Shown: positions 20,070 through 28,943 of the stretch, piece by piece
Layout of the letters: each line of letters starts with the position of its first letter
Numbering within the stretch: position 1 is the stretch's first letter
NCBI RefSeq assembly: GCF_000718165.1
Contig: NZ_JOEY01000043.1
Location: 1-64,000, forward strand
DNA from: Streptomyces fulvoviolaceus
GTDB lineage: Bacteria > Actinomycetota > Actinomycetes > Streptomycetales > Streptomycetaceae
DNA length: 64,000 nucleotides
Reading direction: 5' to 3'
Program-made: the position numbers and the translations under genes
Notes under the pieces: model-generated
The model's database searches: none
The model's input: the letters and a program-made list of their open reading frames with translations, nothing else
What the model was told of the DNA's origin: nothing

Positions 20070-20981
20070 ATGACGACCGAGCTTCCCCTGGACCAGGTAC
20101 GCACACTGCTCGCCGTGGTCGACGAGGGCACGTTCGACGCGGCGGCGGCCGCCCTGCATGTGACGCCCTCCGCGGTGAGCCAGCGGGTGAAGGCCCTGGA
20201 ACAGCGCACCGGCCGGGTGCTGCTGGTGCGCACGAAACCCGTGCGGCCGACCGAGTCGGGCGAGGTGGTCGTGCGGTTCGCCCGGCAGCTGGCCCGGCTG
20301 GAACGGGACACACGTGCCGAGCTCGGCATGCGCGGCGAGACGGAGCCGACACGGGTCTCGATCGCGGTGAACTCGGACTCCCTGGCGACGTGGTTCCTGA
20401 GTGCCTTGACGCGTGTGCCGGAGCAACCACGGCTCTGTTTCGAGCTGCGCCACGAGGACGAGACCCGCACGGCGGAACTGCTGCGGGAGGGCCTGGTGAT
20501 GGCCGCGGTCACCTCGTCGCCGGATCCCGTGGCCGGCTGTTCGGTCCGCGCCCTGGGCCGGTTGCGCTACCTCGCGGCGGCGAGCCCGGCCTTCGTCGAG
20601 AAGCATCTCGACGGGCCGCTGCGCGAGGCGCTCCCGGACGCTCCGGTGATGACCTTCGACCGGAGCGACGAGCTCCAGGACGCTTTTGTCCGCCGGTTGC
20701 GCAGGGGCCGGGGCGGGGCGAGTGCGGTACGGCACTCCGTGCCCACGTCGGAGGGCTTCGTCGAGGCCGTCGCGGCGGGCCTGGGCTGGGGACTGGTCCC
20801 CGAGGTACAGGCCGACCCGCTGCTCCGCGCCGGCCGCCTCGTCCCCTTGGCGCCGGATCGCTTTGTCGACGTACCGCTGTACTGGCAGCAGTGGAAGCTG
20901 GACTCACCGGCGCTGGCCGCCGTGGCCGAGGCGGTGGTGGCGGCTGCCGCCGAGGCGCTGCGCGCCCAGGGGACGTTTTGA
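20070..20981 (+). CDS. LysR-type regulator, ArgP/LysG family
   Basis: A 303-residue LysR protein. The winged helix-turn-helix spans residues about 5-65 (TLLAVVDEGTFDAAAAALHV, PSAVSQRVKALEQRTG), followed by an effector-binding domain. It is closest to ArgP/LysG, which controls ArgO/LysE exporters, in line with the divergent exporter gene. The start is ATG 20070, or GTG 20067 just before it. No ribosome site is seen, so the message may be leaderless. The operator should lie in the 69-base gap between the two genes. Confidence 0.92.
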   Translation: MTTELPLDQVRTLLAVVDEGTFDAAAAALHVTPSAVSQRVKALEQRTGRVLLVRTKPVRPTESGEVVVRFARQLARLERDTRAELGMRGETEPTRVSIAVNSDSLATWFLSALTRVPEQPRLCFELRHEDETRTAELLREGLVMAAVTSSPDPVAGCSVRALGRLRYLAAASPAFVEKHLDGPLREALPDAPVMTFDRSDELQDAFVRRLRRGRGGASAVRHSVPTSEGFVEAVAAGLGWGLVPEVQADPLLRAGRLVPLAPDRFVDVPLYWQQWKLDSPALAAVAEAVVAAAAEALRAQGTF

Positions 20982-21174
20982 GAGTCCCACACAGCACCCA
21001 CGGGCGTTAACGGTCGCCCGCCCAAGCACGGCCCGGGACCGGCCAGCGCCGACCGCGCACCCCTCGTCGCTCACCGAAGCCGACCGTCACGAGTTCTGCG
21101 TTTGACGACAGCCCGGCACGGGGCTGCACTGGATTCATGGACGCTGCGGCGATTCCGTCCTAGGGAGAGCAGCG

Positions 21175-22026
21175 ATGACAACCCTGGAGAGTTTCAACCT
21201 TCTGCAGCCGTACAAGATCGCCGAGGAGACGTTCGTCATCCCGTGGGCCCTCGAGGCCCCGCCGGTCGGCCACTTCCCGATGAACTCGATGGTGATCCGG
21301 GGAACCGAACCGGTCCTCGTGGACACCGGGGCGCCCGCAGTGCGCTCCCAGTGGCTGGAGGCAGCCTGGTCCATCGTGGATCCCCTGGACGTACGGTGGA
21401 TCTTCCTCACCCACGACGACCGCGACCACGCCGGCAACCTCCTGGCGGTCCTCGCGGAATGCCCGAACGCGACCCTGCTGACGACATGGTTCTCCATCGG
21501 ACGCATGGCCGACGAGTGGGAGACCCCCATCAACCGGTGCCGCTTCATGACCGACGGCGACACGATCGACGCGGGCGATCGCACCCTGGTCGCCAAGCGA
21601 CCACCCCTGTACGACAACCCCACAACCCGCGCCCTCTTCGACCCGAAGGCCAACGTCCTGTGGGCCGTAGACACCTTCGCCACGAACGTGCCGACCCCTA
21701 TGCCCGAAATGGCGGCGCTGTCGCCAGACGAATTCCGCGACGGCCAGTTCTTCGGCGGAAGCCTGGTCTCCCCCTGGGTCACCCTGGTGGACGCCCAAAA
21801 GTTCGGGACGGTCGTCACCGACTTCCAACACCTGAACGCCGAGGTCATCGCCGGCTGCCACTGCCCGGTCCTCCGCGGAGCCCAGATCCCCGAGGCCTAC
21901 GACCTCCTCCGCCAGCTCCCCGGAATCCCCCCGTGGGAGGAGTTCACCCAGACCGACCTGGACCAGTGGATGGCGGTTGCCGAGAGCTCGGTTCCGCCGG
22001 AGCAGCCGCGGCCGTCGGGGACGTGA
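21175..22026 (+). CDS. MBL-fold protein with di-iron-type metal motif
   Basis: A 283-residue metallo-beta-lactamase-fold protein. The usual HxHxDH signature reads THDDRDHAGN, so the second His is replaced by Asp. Further ligand candidates are the Asp in WAVDTFATNV and His in AGCHCPVLRG. Acidic replacement at this position is known in the flavodiiron/ODP group, which binds two irons and oxygen, so an oxygen-binding di-iron protein is more likely than a zinc hydrolase; this is inference. The ATG follows AGGGAGAG. It stands alone and its physiological partner is unknown. Confidence 0.82.
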   Translation: MTTLESFNLLQPYKIAEETFVIPWALEAPPVGHFPMNSMVIRGTEPVLVDTGAPAVRSQWLEAAWSIVDPLDVRWIFLTHDDRDHAGNLLAVLAECPNATLLTTWFSIGRMADEWETPINRCRFMTDGDTIDAGDRTLVAKRPPLYDNPTTRALFDPKANVLWAVDTFATNVPTPMPEMAALSPDEFRDGQFFGGSLVSPWVTLVDAQKFGTVVTDFQHLNAEVIAGCHCPVLRGAQIPEAYDLLRQLPGIPPWEEFTQTDLDQWMAVAESSVPPEQPRPSGT

Positions 22027-22175
22027 GCGGCGCTGCCGCGCGGCGTTGGGATCTGCTGCACTCCGGCGCCTACGACCAGAAATCTGCCGCTCGGCCAGGC
22101 CGTGCTCAGAACCGGGGTCCGTGTCTCGCCTTGTACCGTGATGATCTCGGTGCGGGGCGAGGGGAGACAAAGGCG

Positions 22176-22505
22176 ATGGGGGCTGCGTACTACCGCGCCG
22201 ACAGTGAGAACGGCGACCGGATCGACGACCCGTCCGAGGACGCGCTGTTCATGCTGATCGACGACCTCAACGGTTCAGACAACACCTTCGTCGTCATCCA
22301 GCCCGGCGAAGACGACCCGGCCTGGTTCACCTCCGTCGCGGTCCTGGACGAAGGCGGCTACGAGGTGGTCCGCCGCGACACCACCCGCCGCGAACACGAC
22401 ATCGCCACCGAGACCAGCATCGCCCAGATCGCCCGCGACCTCACGATCTGGATGGCCGCCCGCGACTTCCCCGGAGGGCCCACCCAGCACAACAGCAACT
22501 TCTAA
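22176..22505 (+). CDS. Hypothetical acidic protein
   Basis: A 109-residue acidic soluble protein (GDRIDDPSEDALFMLIDDLN, NTFVVIQPGEDDPAWFTSVA, GGYEVVRRD). The alternating strand and helix pattern resembles small toxin-immunity proteins of the Imm1 kind, but I cannot assign it firmly and no toxin gene is adjacent. ATG 22176 has a purine-rich GGGGAGACAAAGGCG ahead. It ends in a 4-base tail-to-tail overlap with the TetR gene. Confidence 0.55.
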   Translation: MGAAYYRADSENGDRIDDPSEDALFMLIDDLNGSDNTFVVIQPGEDDPAWFTSVAVLDEGGYEVVRRDTTRREHDIATETSIAQIARDLTIWMAARDFPGGPTQHNSNF

Positions 22506-23221
22506 GACACGCCCTGGACCTCCGGTGGCGGCAGCCGGGTCTCGGCGCTGTCCAGCAGCATGTCCAGGGCCGTCGGGTAGGCGCTGGTGACCATGCGGGT
22601 GGCGAGCAGGGGTGCGGCCTCGGCGATGCGGGGGTGAGTTTCCCGGGGCAACCGCGCGTAGGTCGAGCGCCACATGTCCTCGTCGGCGTGCTGCGAGGCG
22701 CTCGGCAGGGCCAGCGAGGCGGCGTCGAGCGCGGCGAAGGCCAGGGTCTGGTCGATGAAGGCGTGGTAGATCCGCACGGTGTCCGGCAGCGGGAACCCGG
22801 CCGTGCGCAGGACGTCCAGGACCGCTTCGTCGGCGGCCAGTTCGTTCGCGCGGCCGGTGACCCTGCTCGTGGTCAGCAGTGCGGCCTGCGGGTGGGCGAC
22901 GTAGGCGCCATGGATGCGCAGCCCGACGGCGCGCAGGTCCGGCCGCCACTCCCCCGTGGGCCGCCAGCCCTCCAGCGCCTGGCCGATGAGCGCGTCACCG
23001 ATGGCGAGTGTCAGGTCGTCCATGCCCCGGAAGTACCGGTAGAGCGTGCTCGGGTCGGCGTCCAGGGCGAGGCCCAGGCGACGGGCGGTGAGGCCCGCAC
23101 TGCCGTGTTCGCGCAGCATGCGCAGCGCCGTCTCGACGATCAACTGCTCGGACAGCACGGTGCCGCTCTTGGTGGGCCTGCGGCGGCGCCACTTCTCCTC
23201 GGGCACGACCTGTTTGGGCAC
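22502..23221 (-). CDS. TetR/AcrR-family regulator
   Basis: A 239-residue TetR protein. The helix-turn-helix is at residues about 25-70 (IVETALRMLREHGSAGLTAR, LGLALDADPSTLYRYFRG), and the C-terminal part resembles the TetR_C ligand domain. It is divergent from the saccharopine-dehydrogenase-like gene, and the 102-base gap holds an inverted repeat overlapping a good promoter, so it probably represses that gene and itself. The inducer is unknown. Confidence 0.9.
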   Translation of the reverse strand: MPKQVVPEEKWRRRRPTKSGTVLSEQLIVETALRMLREHGSAGLTARRLGLALDADPSTLYRYFRGMDDLTLAIGDALIGQALEGWRPTGEWRPDLRAVGLRIHGAYVAHPQAALLTTSRVTGRANELAADEAVLDVLRTAGFPLPDTVRIYHAFIDQTLAFAALDAASLALPSASQHADEDMWRSTYARLPRETHPRIAEAAPLLATRMVTSAYPTALDMLLDSAETRLPPPEVQGVS

Positions 23222-23233
23222 CCCGGCCTCCTT

Positions 23234-23275
23234 ATGCCAACGGCATTGACCTTATGCGGGCCCGCGGCGTTGTAT
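23234..23275 (+). promoter_or_regulatory. Promoter with overlapping candidate TetR operator
   Basis: TTGACC (23246-23251) and TTGTAT (23270-23275) are spaced by 18 bases and would drive the reductase gene starting at 23324. The inverted repeat ATGCC-AAC-GGCAT (23234-23246) abuts the -35 box, and TTATGC occurs at both 23232 and 23252, 20 bases apart. This is what a repressor site would look like. Confidence 0.55.
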
Positions 23276-23323
23276 CGACCGCGGGGCCCCACGTCTTCGA
23301 CCGTCAGCAGAGGGAGACCTGTC

Positions 23324-24544
23324 ATGCGTGTACTGCTCGTGGGAGCCGGTGGTGTGGGCACCGCCATCACCCGGATCGCCGCCCGGCGGCCGTTCTTCGA
23401 GGCGATGGTCGTGGCCGACTACGACCCGGCGCGGGCCGAGGCGGCGGTCGCGGCTCTCGGCGACGACGGGGTCCGTTTCCGTGCCGAGCACGTGGACGCG
23501 GGCGACGAGGCGGCCGTGGTGGCACTCCTGCAAGAGCACAGCTGCGACATCCTCCTCAACGCCACCGACCCACGGTTCGTGATGCCCCTGTTCCGGGCGG
23601 CGCGAACGGCAGGCGCCGACTACCTCGACATGGCGATGTCGCTGTCCCGGCCGCACCCCGAGCGGCCGCACGAGGAGTGCGGGGTCAAGCTCGGCGACGA
23701 GCAGTTCGCGCAGGCGGACGACTGGGAGAAGACGGGTGCGCTCGCGCTCGTCGGCATGGGCGTGGAGCCGGGGCTGTCGGACGTGTTCGCCCGGTACGCG
23801 GCCGACGAACTCTTCGACGACATCGAGGAGATCGGCATCCGCGACGGTGCGAACCTGACCGTCGACGGCTACGACTTCGCGCCGTCCTTCAGCATCTGGA
23901 CCACCATCGAGGAGTGCCTCAATCCGCCGGTGGTCTACGAGGCCGACCGCGGCTGGTTCACGACCGAACCGTTCAGCGAGCCCGAGGTGTTCGACTTCCC
24001 GGAGGGCATCGGCCCCGTCGAGTGCGTGAACGTGGAGCACGAGGAGGTACTGCTCGTCCCACGCTGGGTCGACGCACGGCGGGTCACCTTCAAGTACGGC
24101 CTGGGCCGCGAGTTCATCGAGACGCTCAGGACGCTGCACCTGCTGGGCCTGGACCGCACCGACCCGGTGACCGTGCCCAGTTCCGCCGGCCCGGTCGCGG
24201 TCTCGCCCCGGGACCTGGTCGCCGCCTGTCTGCCCGACCCGGCGACGCTGGGCGAGCGGATGCGCGGCAAGACCTGCGCGGGCACCTGGGTGCGGGGGGT
24301 GAAGGACGGGATGCCGCGCGAGGTGTACCTGTACCACGTGGTCGACAACCAGTGGTCGATGGCGGAGTACGGCAGCCAGGCGGTGGTGTGGCAGACCGCC
24401 GTCAACCCGGTCATCGCCCTCGAACTCCTCGCCACCGGTGCCTGGTCGGGCTCGGGCGTCCTCGGCCCGGAGGCCTTCCCGGCCCGGCCCTTCCTCGACC
24501 TGCTGACGGCGTACGGCTCCCCCTGGGGCATCCGGGAGCAGTGA
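23324..24544 (+). CDS. Saccharopine dehydrogenase-like reductase
   Basis: A 406-residue NAD(P)-dependent oxidoreductase of the saccharopine dehydrogenase/lysine-6-dehydrogenase family. The Rossmann motif VLLVGAGGVGTAITRIAARR is at the N-terminus, with VVADYDPARAEA at strand 2. The catalytic domain contains ALVGMGVEPGLSDVFARYAA, typical of members that act on amino acids such as carboxynorspermidine or lysine derivatives. The exact substrate is open. ATG 23324 has AGGGAGA ahead. It is divergent from and probably controlled by the TetR gene. Confidence 0.87.
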   Translation: MRVLLVGAGGVGTAITRIAARRPFFEAMVVADYDPARAEAAVAALGDDGVRFRAEHVDAGDEAAVVALLQEHSCDILLNATDPRFVMPLFRAARTAGADYLDMAMSLSRPHPERPHEECGVKLGDEQFAQADDWEKTGALALVGMGVEPGLSDVFARYAADELFDDIEEIGIRDGANLTVDGYDFAPSFSIWTTIEECLNPPVVYEADRGWFTTEPFSEPEVFDFPEGIGPVECVNVEHEEVLLVPRWVDARRVTFKYGLGREFIETLRTLHLLGLDRTDPVTVPSSAGPVAVSPRDLVAACLPDPATLGERMRGKTCAGTWVRGVKDGMPREVYLYHVVDNQWSMAEYGSQAVVWQTAVNPVIALELLATGAWSGSGVLGPEAFPARPFLDLLTAYGSPWGIREQ

Positions 24545-24660
24545 CCCCGTCCCGGACACGTCCCACAGGACCCGGTTGTTTCACCACGCATCGACAGGTG
24601 ACCCGGAAGCGAGTAAATCATCCACGAGGGCACATACGACGTCGATCGCAGGTGACTTTG

Positions 24661-24912
24661 ATGGACAACTGGCGAGCCCGTGCCGCGTGCCGCCACGAGG
24701 ACCCCGACCTCTTCTTCCCGATCGGTACCACCGGCCCGTCGCTGGTGCAGACGGAGCAGGCCAAGTCGGTCTGCCGGCGCTGTCCCGTCCGGGAGCAGTG
24801 TCTGCAGTGGGCGCTGGACACCGGGCAGGGCATCGGTGTCTGGGGTGGCACCAGCGAGACCGAACGCCGTGCGCTCAAGCGGCGCGCGGGCGCCCGGAGG
24901 AGCTCCGGCTGA
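24661..24912 (+). CDS. WhiB-like iron-sulfur regulator (WblE/WhiB1 type)
   Basis: An 83-residue Wbl protein. Four cysteines (C10, C38, C41, C47) can hold a [4Fe-4S] cluster, followed by the GVWGG turn (59-63) and the basic tail RRALKRRAGARR that contacts DNA or sigma factor. The sequence MDNWRARAACRHEDPDLFFP is close to WblE of Streptomyces and WhiB1 of mycobacteria, which bind the principal sigma factor and react with nitric oxide. Streptomyces often has several paralogues, so this may be a second WblE-like copy. Confidence 0.93.
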   Translation: MDNWRARAACRHEDPDLFFPIGTTGPSLVQTEQAKSVCRRCPVREQCLQWALDTGQGIGVWGGTSETERRALKRRAGARRSSG

Positions 24913-24949
24913 ACCGGCGGCCGATCGCTCCTCGCGGACCGGCGGGCGT

Positions 24950-25822
24950 CTAATGATCTGCGTGCTGCCCGTGCGAGGTCTCGGGCTGCCGTATCCACGC
25001 GGCCAGTAGCCGAAGCGCCTCTTCGGAGCTGGAGCCTGCCTCGGCGGTGTAGACACTCAGCCGCTGGTCCGGGTCGGCGGGCAGGGTGAGGGACTCGTAA
25101 TTGAGGGTGAGCGGGCCGACGATCGGGTGGTGGAAGTGTTTGCTGCCATGCGTGTGCCGATGCACGTTCTGGTCGGCCCACCAGCGGCGGAAGTCCTCAT
25201 CCGCGATCGAGAGTTCGCCTACGAGTTCGGCCAGCAGTGGATCGTGGGGATGGCGTCCGGCGTCGCGCCGGAGCGAGGCGACAATGTCCTGGGCGTGGGT
25301 GTCCCAGTGGGTATACAGCGAGCGGGCGGTCTCGTCGCAGAACATGAACCGCACCAGGTTCCGCTCGCGGTGCGGCAGCGCGTCGAAGTCGGTGAGCAGC
25401 GCACGTGCCATCTGATTGGACGCGAGTATGTCCAGTCGCCGCCCCAGCACAAGGGCGGGGGTGTGCTCAAGGATCCGGAGCAGGTCGCGCAGCCCCGGGC
25501 GGACCGGCTGCGGACGCGTCGCCGTGCGGCGGGGCCTGTCTGCGGTGGGCTTGGCGAGCTGGAACAGATGGGTGCGTTCGACGGGATCGAGGCGTAGCGC
25601 GCGGGAGATGGCGTCCAGCACGGACTCGGAGACGTTCAGTCGGCGTCCGCGTTCCAGGCGTACGTAGTAGTCGACGCTCACGCCCGCCAGTTGCGCGATC
25701 TCTTCGCGGCGCAGTCCTGGCACTCGCCGAGAGCCGCCGTCGTCGGACAGGCCCGCCTGGCGCGGGGTGATCCGTGCCCGCCGAGAGCGGAGGAACTCAC
25801 CGAGAGCTGCGTTGCGGTCCAT
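24950..25822 (-). CDS. XRE-family regulator with MmyB-like ligand domain
   Basis: A 290-residue regulator. The N-terminal helix-turn-helix (residues about 8-80, LRREEIAQLAGVSVDYYVRL) is followed by an MmyB/MLTR-type PAS-like ligand domain (ALVLGRRLDILASNQMARAL, PIVGPLTLNYESLTLPADPD). Members usually sit beside and regulate a divergent oxidoreductase, and here the divergent gene is the frameshifted SDR at 26028. The ATG is at 25822. The ligand is unknown, though fatty acids have been proposed for this domain type. Confidence 0.92.
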   Translation of the reverse strand: MDRNAALGEFLRSRRARITPRQAGLSDDGGSRRVPGLRREEIAQLAGVSVDYYVRLERGRRLNVSESVLDAISRALRLDPVERTHLFQLAKPTADRPRRTATRPQPVRPGLRDLLRILEHTPALVLGRRLDILASNQMARALLTDFDALPHRERNLVRFMFCDETARSLYTHWDTHAQDIVASLRRDAGRHPHDPLLAELVGELSIADEDFRRWWADQNVHRHTHGSKHFHHPIVGPLTLNYESLTLPADPDQRLSVYTAEAGSSSEEALRLLAAWIRQPETSHGQHADH

Positions 25823-25968
25823 GCCGTTCACGATAGGGCCCAAGTTCGCCCCGGCGGCCCGCGAAAGGGGGCCTGGCAGTCCCCCGGTCCGGCTGTCCCC
25901 GGGGCGAAGCGGCCCCCCCGGAAGTCGATCAGCAGCCGATTCCGGTGCTGAAGTGGAACGTGTCGAGA

Positions 25969-25996
25969 CCGACCGGGGCCCAACCGCCCCGGTCGG
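25969..25996. promoter_or_regulatory. Long inverted repeat upstream of the SDR gene
   Basis: CCGACCGGGGC and GCCCCGGTCGG form a perfect 11-bp inverted repeat with a 6-base loop, 32 bases before the SDR start. It could be the XRE operator or a hairpin in the 5' leader. Confidence 0.5.
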
Positions 25997-26027
25997 CCTC
26001 TGTTCGCATCGCACGAAGGGAACTCCT

Positions 26028-26878
26028 GTGTCGGACACCAAGACATTCCTGATCACCGGCGTCAGCACCGGCCTGGGCCGCGCACTCGCGCGCGGCGTTG
26101 GCCGCGGGCCACCGGGTGGTGGGCACGGTGCGCACGCCCGCCGACGCACGGGCCTTTGAGGCGCTCGCCGGCGACGCGCACGCCCGCATCCTGGACGTGA
26201 CCGACCATGACGCGGTGGACACGGTCGTGGACGAGACCGAGCGCGACCTGGGTCCGGTCGACGTACTCGTCGCCAACGCCGGGTACGGCCATGACGGCCT
26301 CTTCGAGGAGTCGTCGATGGATGACCTTCGCCGTCAGTTCGAGGTGAACCGTCTACGGAACCGTGGTGGTGATCAAGGCCGTGCTGCCGCACATGCGGGA
26401 GCGCCGTTCGGGCCACATCATCGCCGTCACCTCGATGGGCGGGCTGATCACCATGCCGGGCCTCAGCTTCTACCACGGCAGCAAGTTCGCGGTGGAGGGC
26501 ATCCTCGAAACGCTCGGCAAGGAGGTCGCCGATTTCGGCATCCATGTCACCGCGGTCGAGCCGGGCAGTTTCCGGACCGACTGGTCCGGCCGCTCGATGA
26601 TCCGCGCACCCCGTGTGATCGCCGACTACGACGAGCTGTTCGAGCCGCTGCGCGCCCGGCGCATCCACGGCAGCGGGCACCAGCCGGGCGACCCGGACAA
26701 GGCCGCGGCCGCGGTGCTGCGCATCGTGGCGGCCGACCGGCCGCCGACACGCCTGCTGCTCGGCACCGACGCGCTTCAGCTCGTCCAGGCCGGACGCGAC
26801 GCCTTCGAGCGCGACCTGCTGGCATGGGCCGAGCTGTCGGCCTCCACCGACTTCGACGACGTCAGCCGGTCCGCCTGA
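26028..26878 (+). pseudogene. Short-chain dehydrogenase/reductase, interrupted by two frameshifts
   Basis: The sequence encodes a classical SDR of about 283 codons spread over three frames. Frame A from GTG 26028 holds the cofactor motif TGVSTGLGRALAR, frame B from about 26095 holds the NAG motif (VLVANAGYG), and frame C from about 26351 holds YHGSK with the catalytic Tyr and Lys and AVEPGSFRTDW. Shifts are needed at about 26092 (two bases missing or one extra) and at 26350 (one extra C). All active-site motifs survive. Either the gene is newly inactivated or these are sequencing errors. It is divergent from its probable XRE regulator. Confidence 0.85.
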
Positions 26879-27033
26879 CGTCACTCGCTGTCGGGCCGGC
26901 CCCCAGCGCGGGGCCTCGACGGCGGCCGTCATCACCCAGCTGGCCCGCTCTTGGTCCCTCCCAGCCGGACCTGCTCGTAGCCGTTCACGCCACCCAGCGC
27001 CTCCTGGTAACCGAGTGGAGGTCAAAACTCGAG

Positions 27034-28419
27034 CTAGGGCTTGTTCGGCTTCCCCGGCGTGTACAGCCAGATCTGGAACAGGTCGTCCAGGTTCTTCCCG
27101 GACACCCGCTCCGCCAGCCGGACGAACTGCGCGGTCGTGCCGTTGCCGTTACGGTGCTCAGCCGCCCAGGCCCGCAGGATCCGGAAGAACGCCCGGTCCC
27201 CCACGGCCTTCCGCAGGACGTGCAGGGTCATCGCACCGCGGGCGTAGACGGGGGTGCCGAAGATGTTGGCGCCGCTGCCGGGGTCGCCGGGCGGGAACTC
27301 CCAGAGGCCGTCGCTCGCCGGACGCGCATACAGCGCGTCGAAGGCCTGCTGGGCGCTGTCGCCGCCGTGCTGCTCGTCGTAGAGCCACTCCGCGTAGGTC
27401 GCGAAGCCCTCGTTGAGCCAGATGTCCTTCCAGGAGGTGAGGGAGACGGAGTCACCGAACCACTGGTGCGCGCTCTCGTGGACGAGGGTGCTCAGGCTCG
27501 GTGCCGAGTCGTACACGGGGCGGGTCTGGGTCTCCAGCGCGTAGCCGACGTTCGGGGCGCGGTCCACGATGGACCCGGCGGCGCGGTAGGGGTAGGGCCC
27601 GAAGAGCTTGCTCTCCCACTCCAGGACGGACGGCAGCTTCTTCAGTACGGGCGCCGCGTCGGCGGCCTCGCGCGGGTCGACGGCGTTGTAGACCTTGATG
27701 CCGTCGCGGGTGGTGAACTGCTCCACCTGGAACTTGCCGACGGTCGCCGTGGCCAGGTAGGCGGCCATGGGTTCGCTCTGGCGCCAGCGGAACGTGGTCT
27801 TCCCGTGCGCGGTCCGCTCGCCGAGCAGGACTCCGTTGGCGACCGCCGTGTGCCCCTTGGGGACGGTGATCGTGAAGTCGTACGACGACTTGTCCGTGGG
27901 GTGGTTGTTCGCCGGGAACCAGGTCATCGCGCCCTGCGGCTCCCCGGCGACGAAGGCCCCGTCGTCGGTGGGGATCCATCCGTCGAGCGAGCCGTCCGGG
28001 TCGGTGACCGGACCCGGGGTGCCCTTGTAGGTGACGGTGACGTCGAACCGCTGGCCCTTGCGCAGGACATGGCGCGGGGTGACGACGAGCTCCTGTCCGT
28101 CGCGGCTGAAGTCGGCCTTGGCGTGGTCGACCGTGAGGCCGGTGACCGTCAGGCCGTTGAAGTCGAGGTCGAAGCGGGAGAGCCGCTGGGTGGCACGGGC
28201 GGAGATGACCGCCTTGCCGACGAGGTGACCGGTGCCGGGGTCGTAACGGAGCGTCAGGCCGTAGTGGCCGACGTGGTATCCGCCGTTGCCGGCGAGCGGG
28301 AAGTAGGGGTCGCCGACGCCGGACGAGCCGGCCGACGGAGGTGCGGCGGCGCCCAGAAGCGCCACGAGGGCTACGGGGACGGTTGCGACAACGAAGGTGC
28401 GTCTGACGGCCTCTGGCAC
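27034..28419 (-). CDS. Secreted M1-family metallopeptidase
   Basis: A 461-residue zinc aminopeptidase of the M1 (gluzincin) group. A signal peptide is evident (RRTFVVATVPVALVALLGAA). The zinc site is H314-E315-xx-H318 (HESAHQWFGD) with E337 in LNEGFATYAE, and the aminopeptidase motif appears in a variant form, APNVGYALETQTRPVY. It lacks the large C-terminal helical domain of aminopeptidase N, like the shorter secreted Streptomyces relatives. It probably trims peptides outside the cell. It is divergent from the DUF488 gene and seems monocistronic. Confidence 0.92.
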   Translation of the reverse strand: MPEAVRRTFVVATVPVALVALLGAAAPPSAGSSGVGDPYFPLAGNGGYHVGHYGLTLRYDPGTGHLVGKAVISARATQRLSRFDLDFNGLTVTGLTVDHAKADFSRDGQELVVTPRHVLRKGQRFDVTVTYKGTPGPVTDPDGSLDGWIPTDDGAFVAGEPQGAMTWFPANNHPTDKSSYDFTITVPKGHTAVANGVLLGERTAHGKTTFRWRQSEPMAAYLATATVGKFQVEQFTTRDGIKVYNAVDPREAADAAPVLKKLPSVLEWESKLFGPYPYRAAGSIVDRAPNVGYALETQTRPVYDSAPSLSTLVHESAHQWFGDSVSLTSWKDIWLNEGFATYAEWLYDEQHGGDSAQQAFDALYARPASDGLWEFPPGDPGSGANIFGTPVYARGAMTLHVLRKAVGDRAFFRILRAWAAEHRNGNGTTAQFVRLAERVSGKNLDDLFQIWLYTPGKPNKP

Positions 28420-28570
28420 GTGCGCTCCTACAGGTGGGGGTGGGCAACGGCTTCACAGTAGAGGCCGCCCTCCCCGCATCTCGACCTCGATCAGGTCAAG
28501 TCGCGCCGCGTCCCGCGAAGCCCTCCGCAGTACGCTCCCGACACACCCACCTGCGCAGGAAGGCCCCACC

Positions 28571-28921
28571 GTGAGCGTTCGCGTGCGTCGCGTCTACGAA
28601 GCCCCCGAGCCGGAGGACGGCCTTCGCGTCCTGGTCGACCGGCTGTGGCCGCGCGGCCTGTCGAAGGACGCGGCGCGGGTGGACGAGTGGCCGAAGGGCC
28701 TCACTCCGTCCACCGAGCTGCGGCGCTGGTACCACACGGGCGAGGGGTCGTACGAGGAGTTCAGCCGCCGCTACGAGGCGGAGCTCGCCACTCCGGAGGC
28801 GACCGAACTACTCGGCCACGTACGCGAGTTGACCGGCAAGGGCGCGGTGACGCTGCTGACCGCCTCGAAGACCCCCGAGCAGAGTCACGCCTCCGTGCTG
28901 GCCCGTCTCCTCCAACCGTGA
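28571..28921 (+). CDS. DUF488 family protein
   Basis: A 116-residue protein with the DUF488 signature RVLVDRLWPRGLSKDAARVD near the N-terminus and ELRRWYHTGE mid-protein, followed by TLLTASKTPEQSHASVLARL. The YeaO-like branch of this family is of unknown function, though a link to nucleic-acid or redox processes has been suggested. GTG 28571 follows AGGAAGG. It is convergent with the flavoprotein gene. Confidence 0.88.
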   Translation: MSVRVRRVYEAPEPEDGLRVLVDRLWPRGLSKDAARVDEWPKGLTPSTELRRWYHTGEGSYEEFSRRYEAELATPEATELLGHVRELTGKGAVTLLTASKTPEQSHASVLARLLQP

Positions 28922-28943
28922 GGAGACGGGCCGTTCGGCTTGC

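Noticed and set aside
21102..21174. Possible promoter with TTGACG at 21102 before the MBL gene
   Set aside because: No acceptable -10 box at 16-19 bases spacing.
24661..24912. Naming the Wbl gene wblE outright
   Set aside because: The sequence is close to WblE/WhiB1, but Streptomyces may have several such copies and no neighbour confirms which it is.
26098..28461. Open frame of 787 codons on the plus strand
   Set aside because: Only its start matches the middle SDR fragment; most is antisense to the M1 peptidase.
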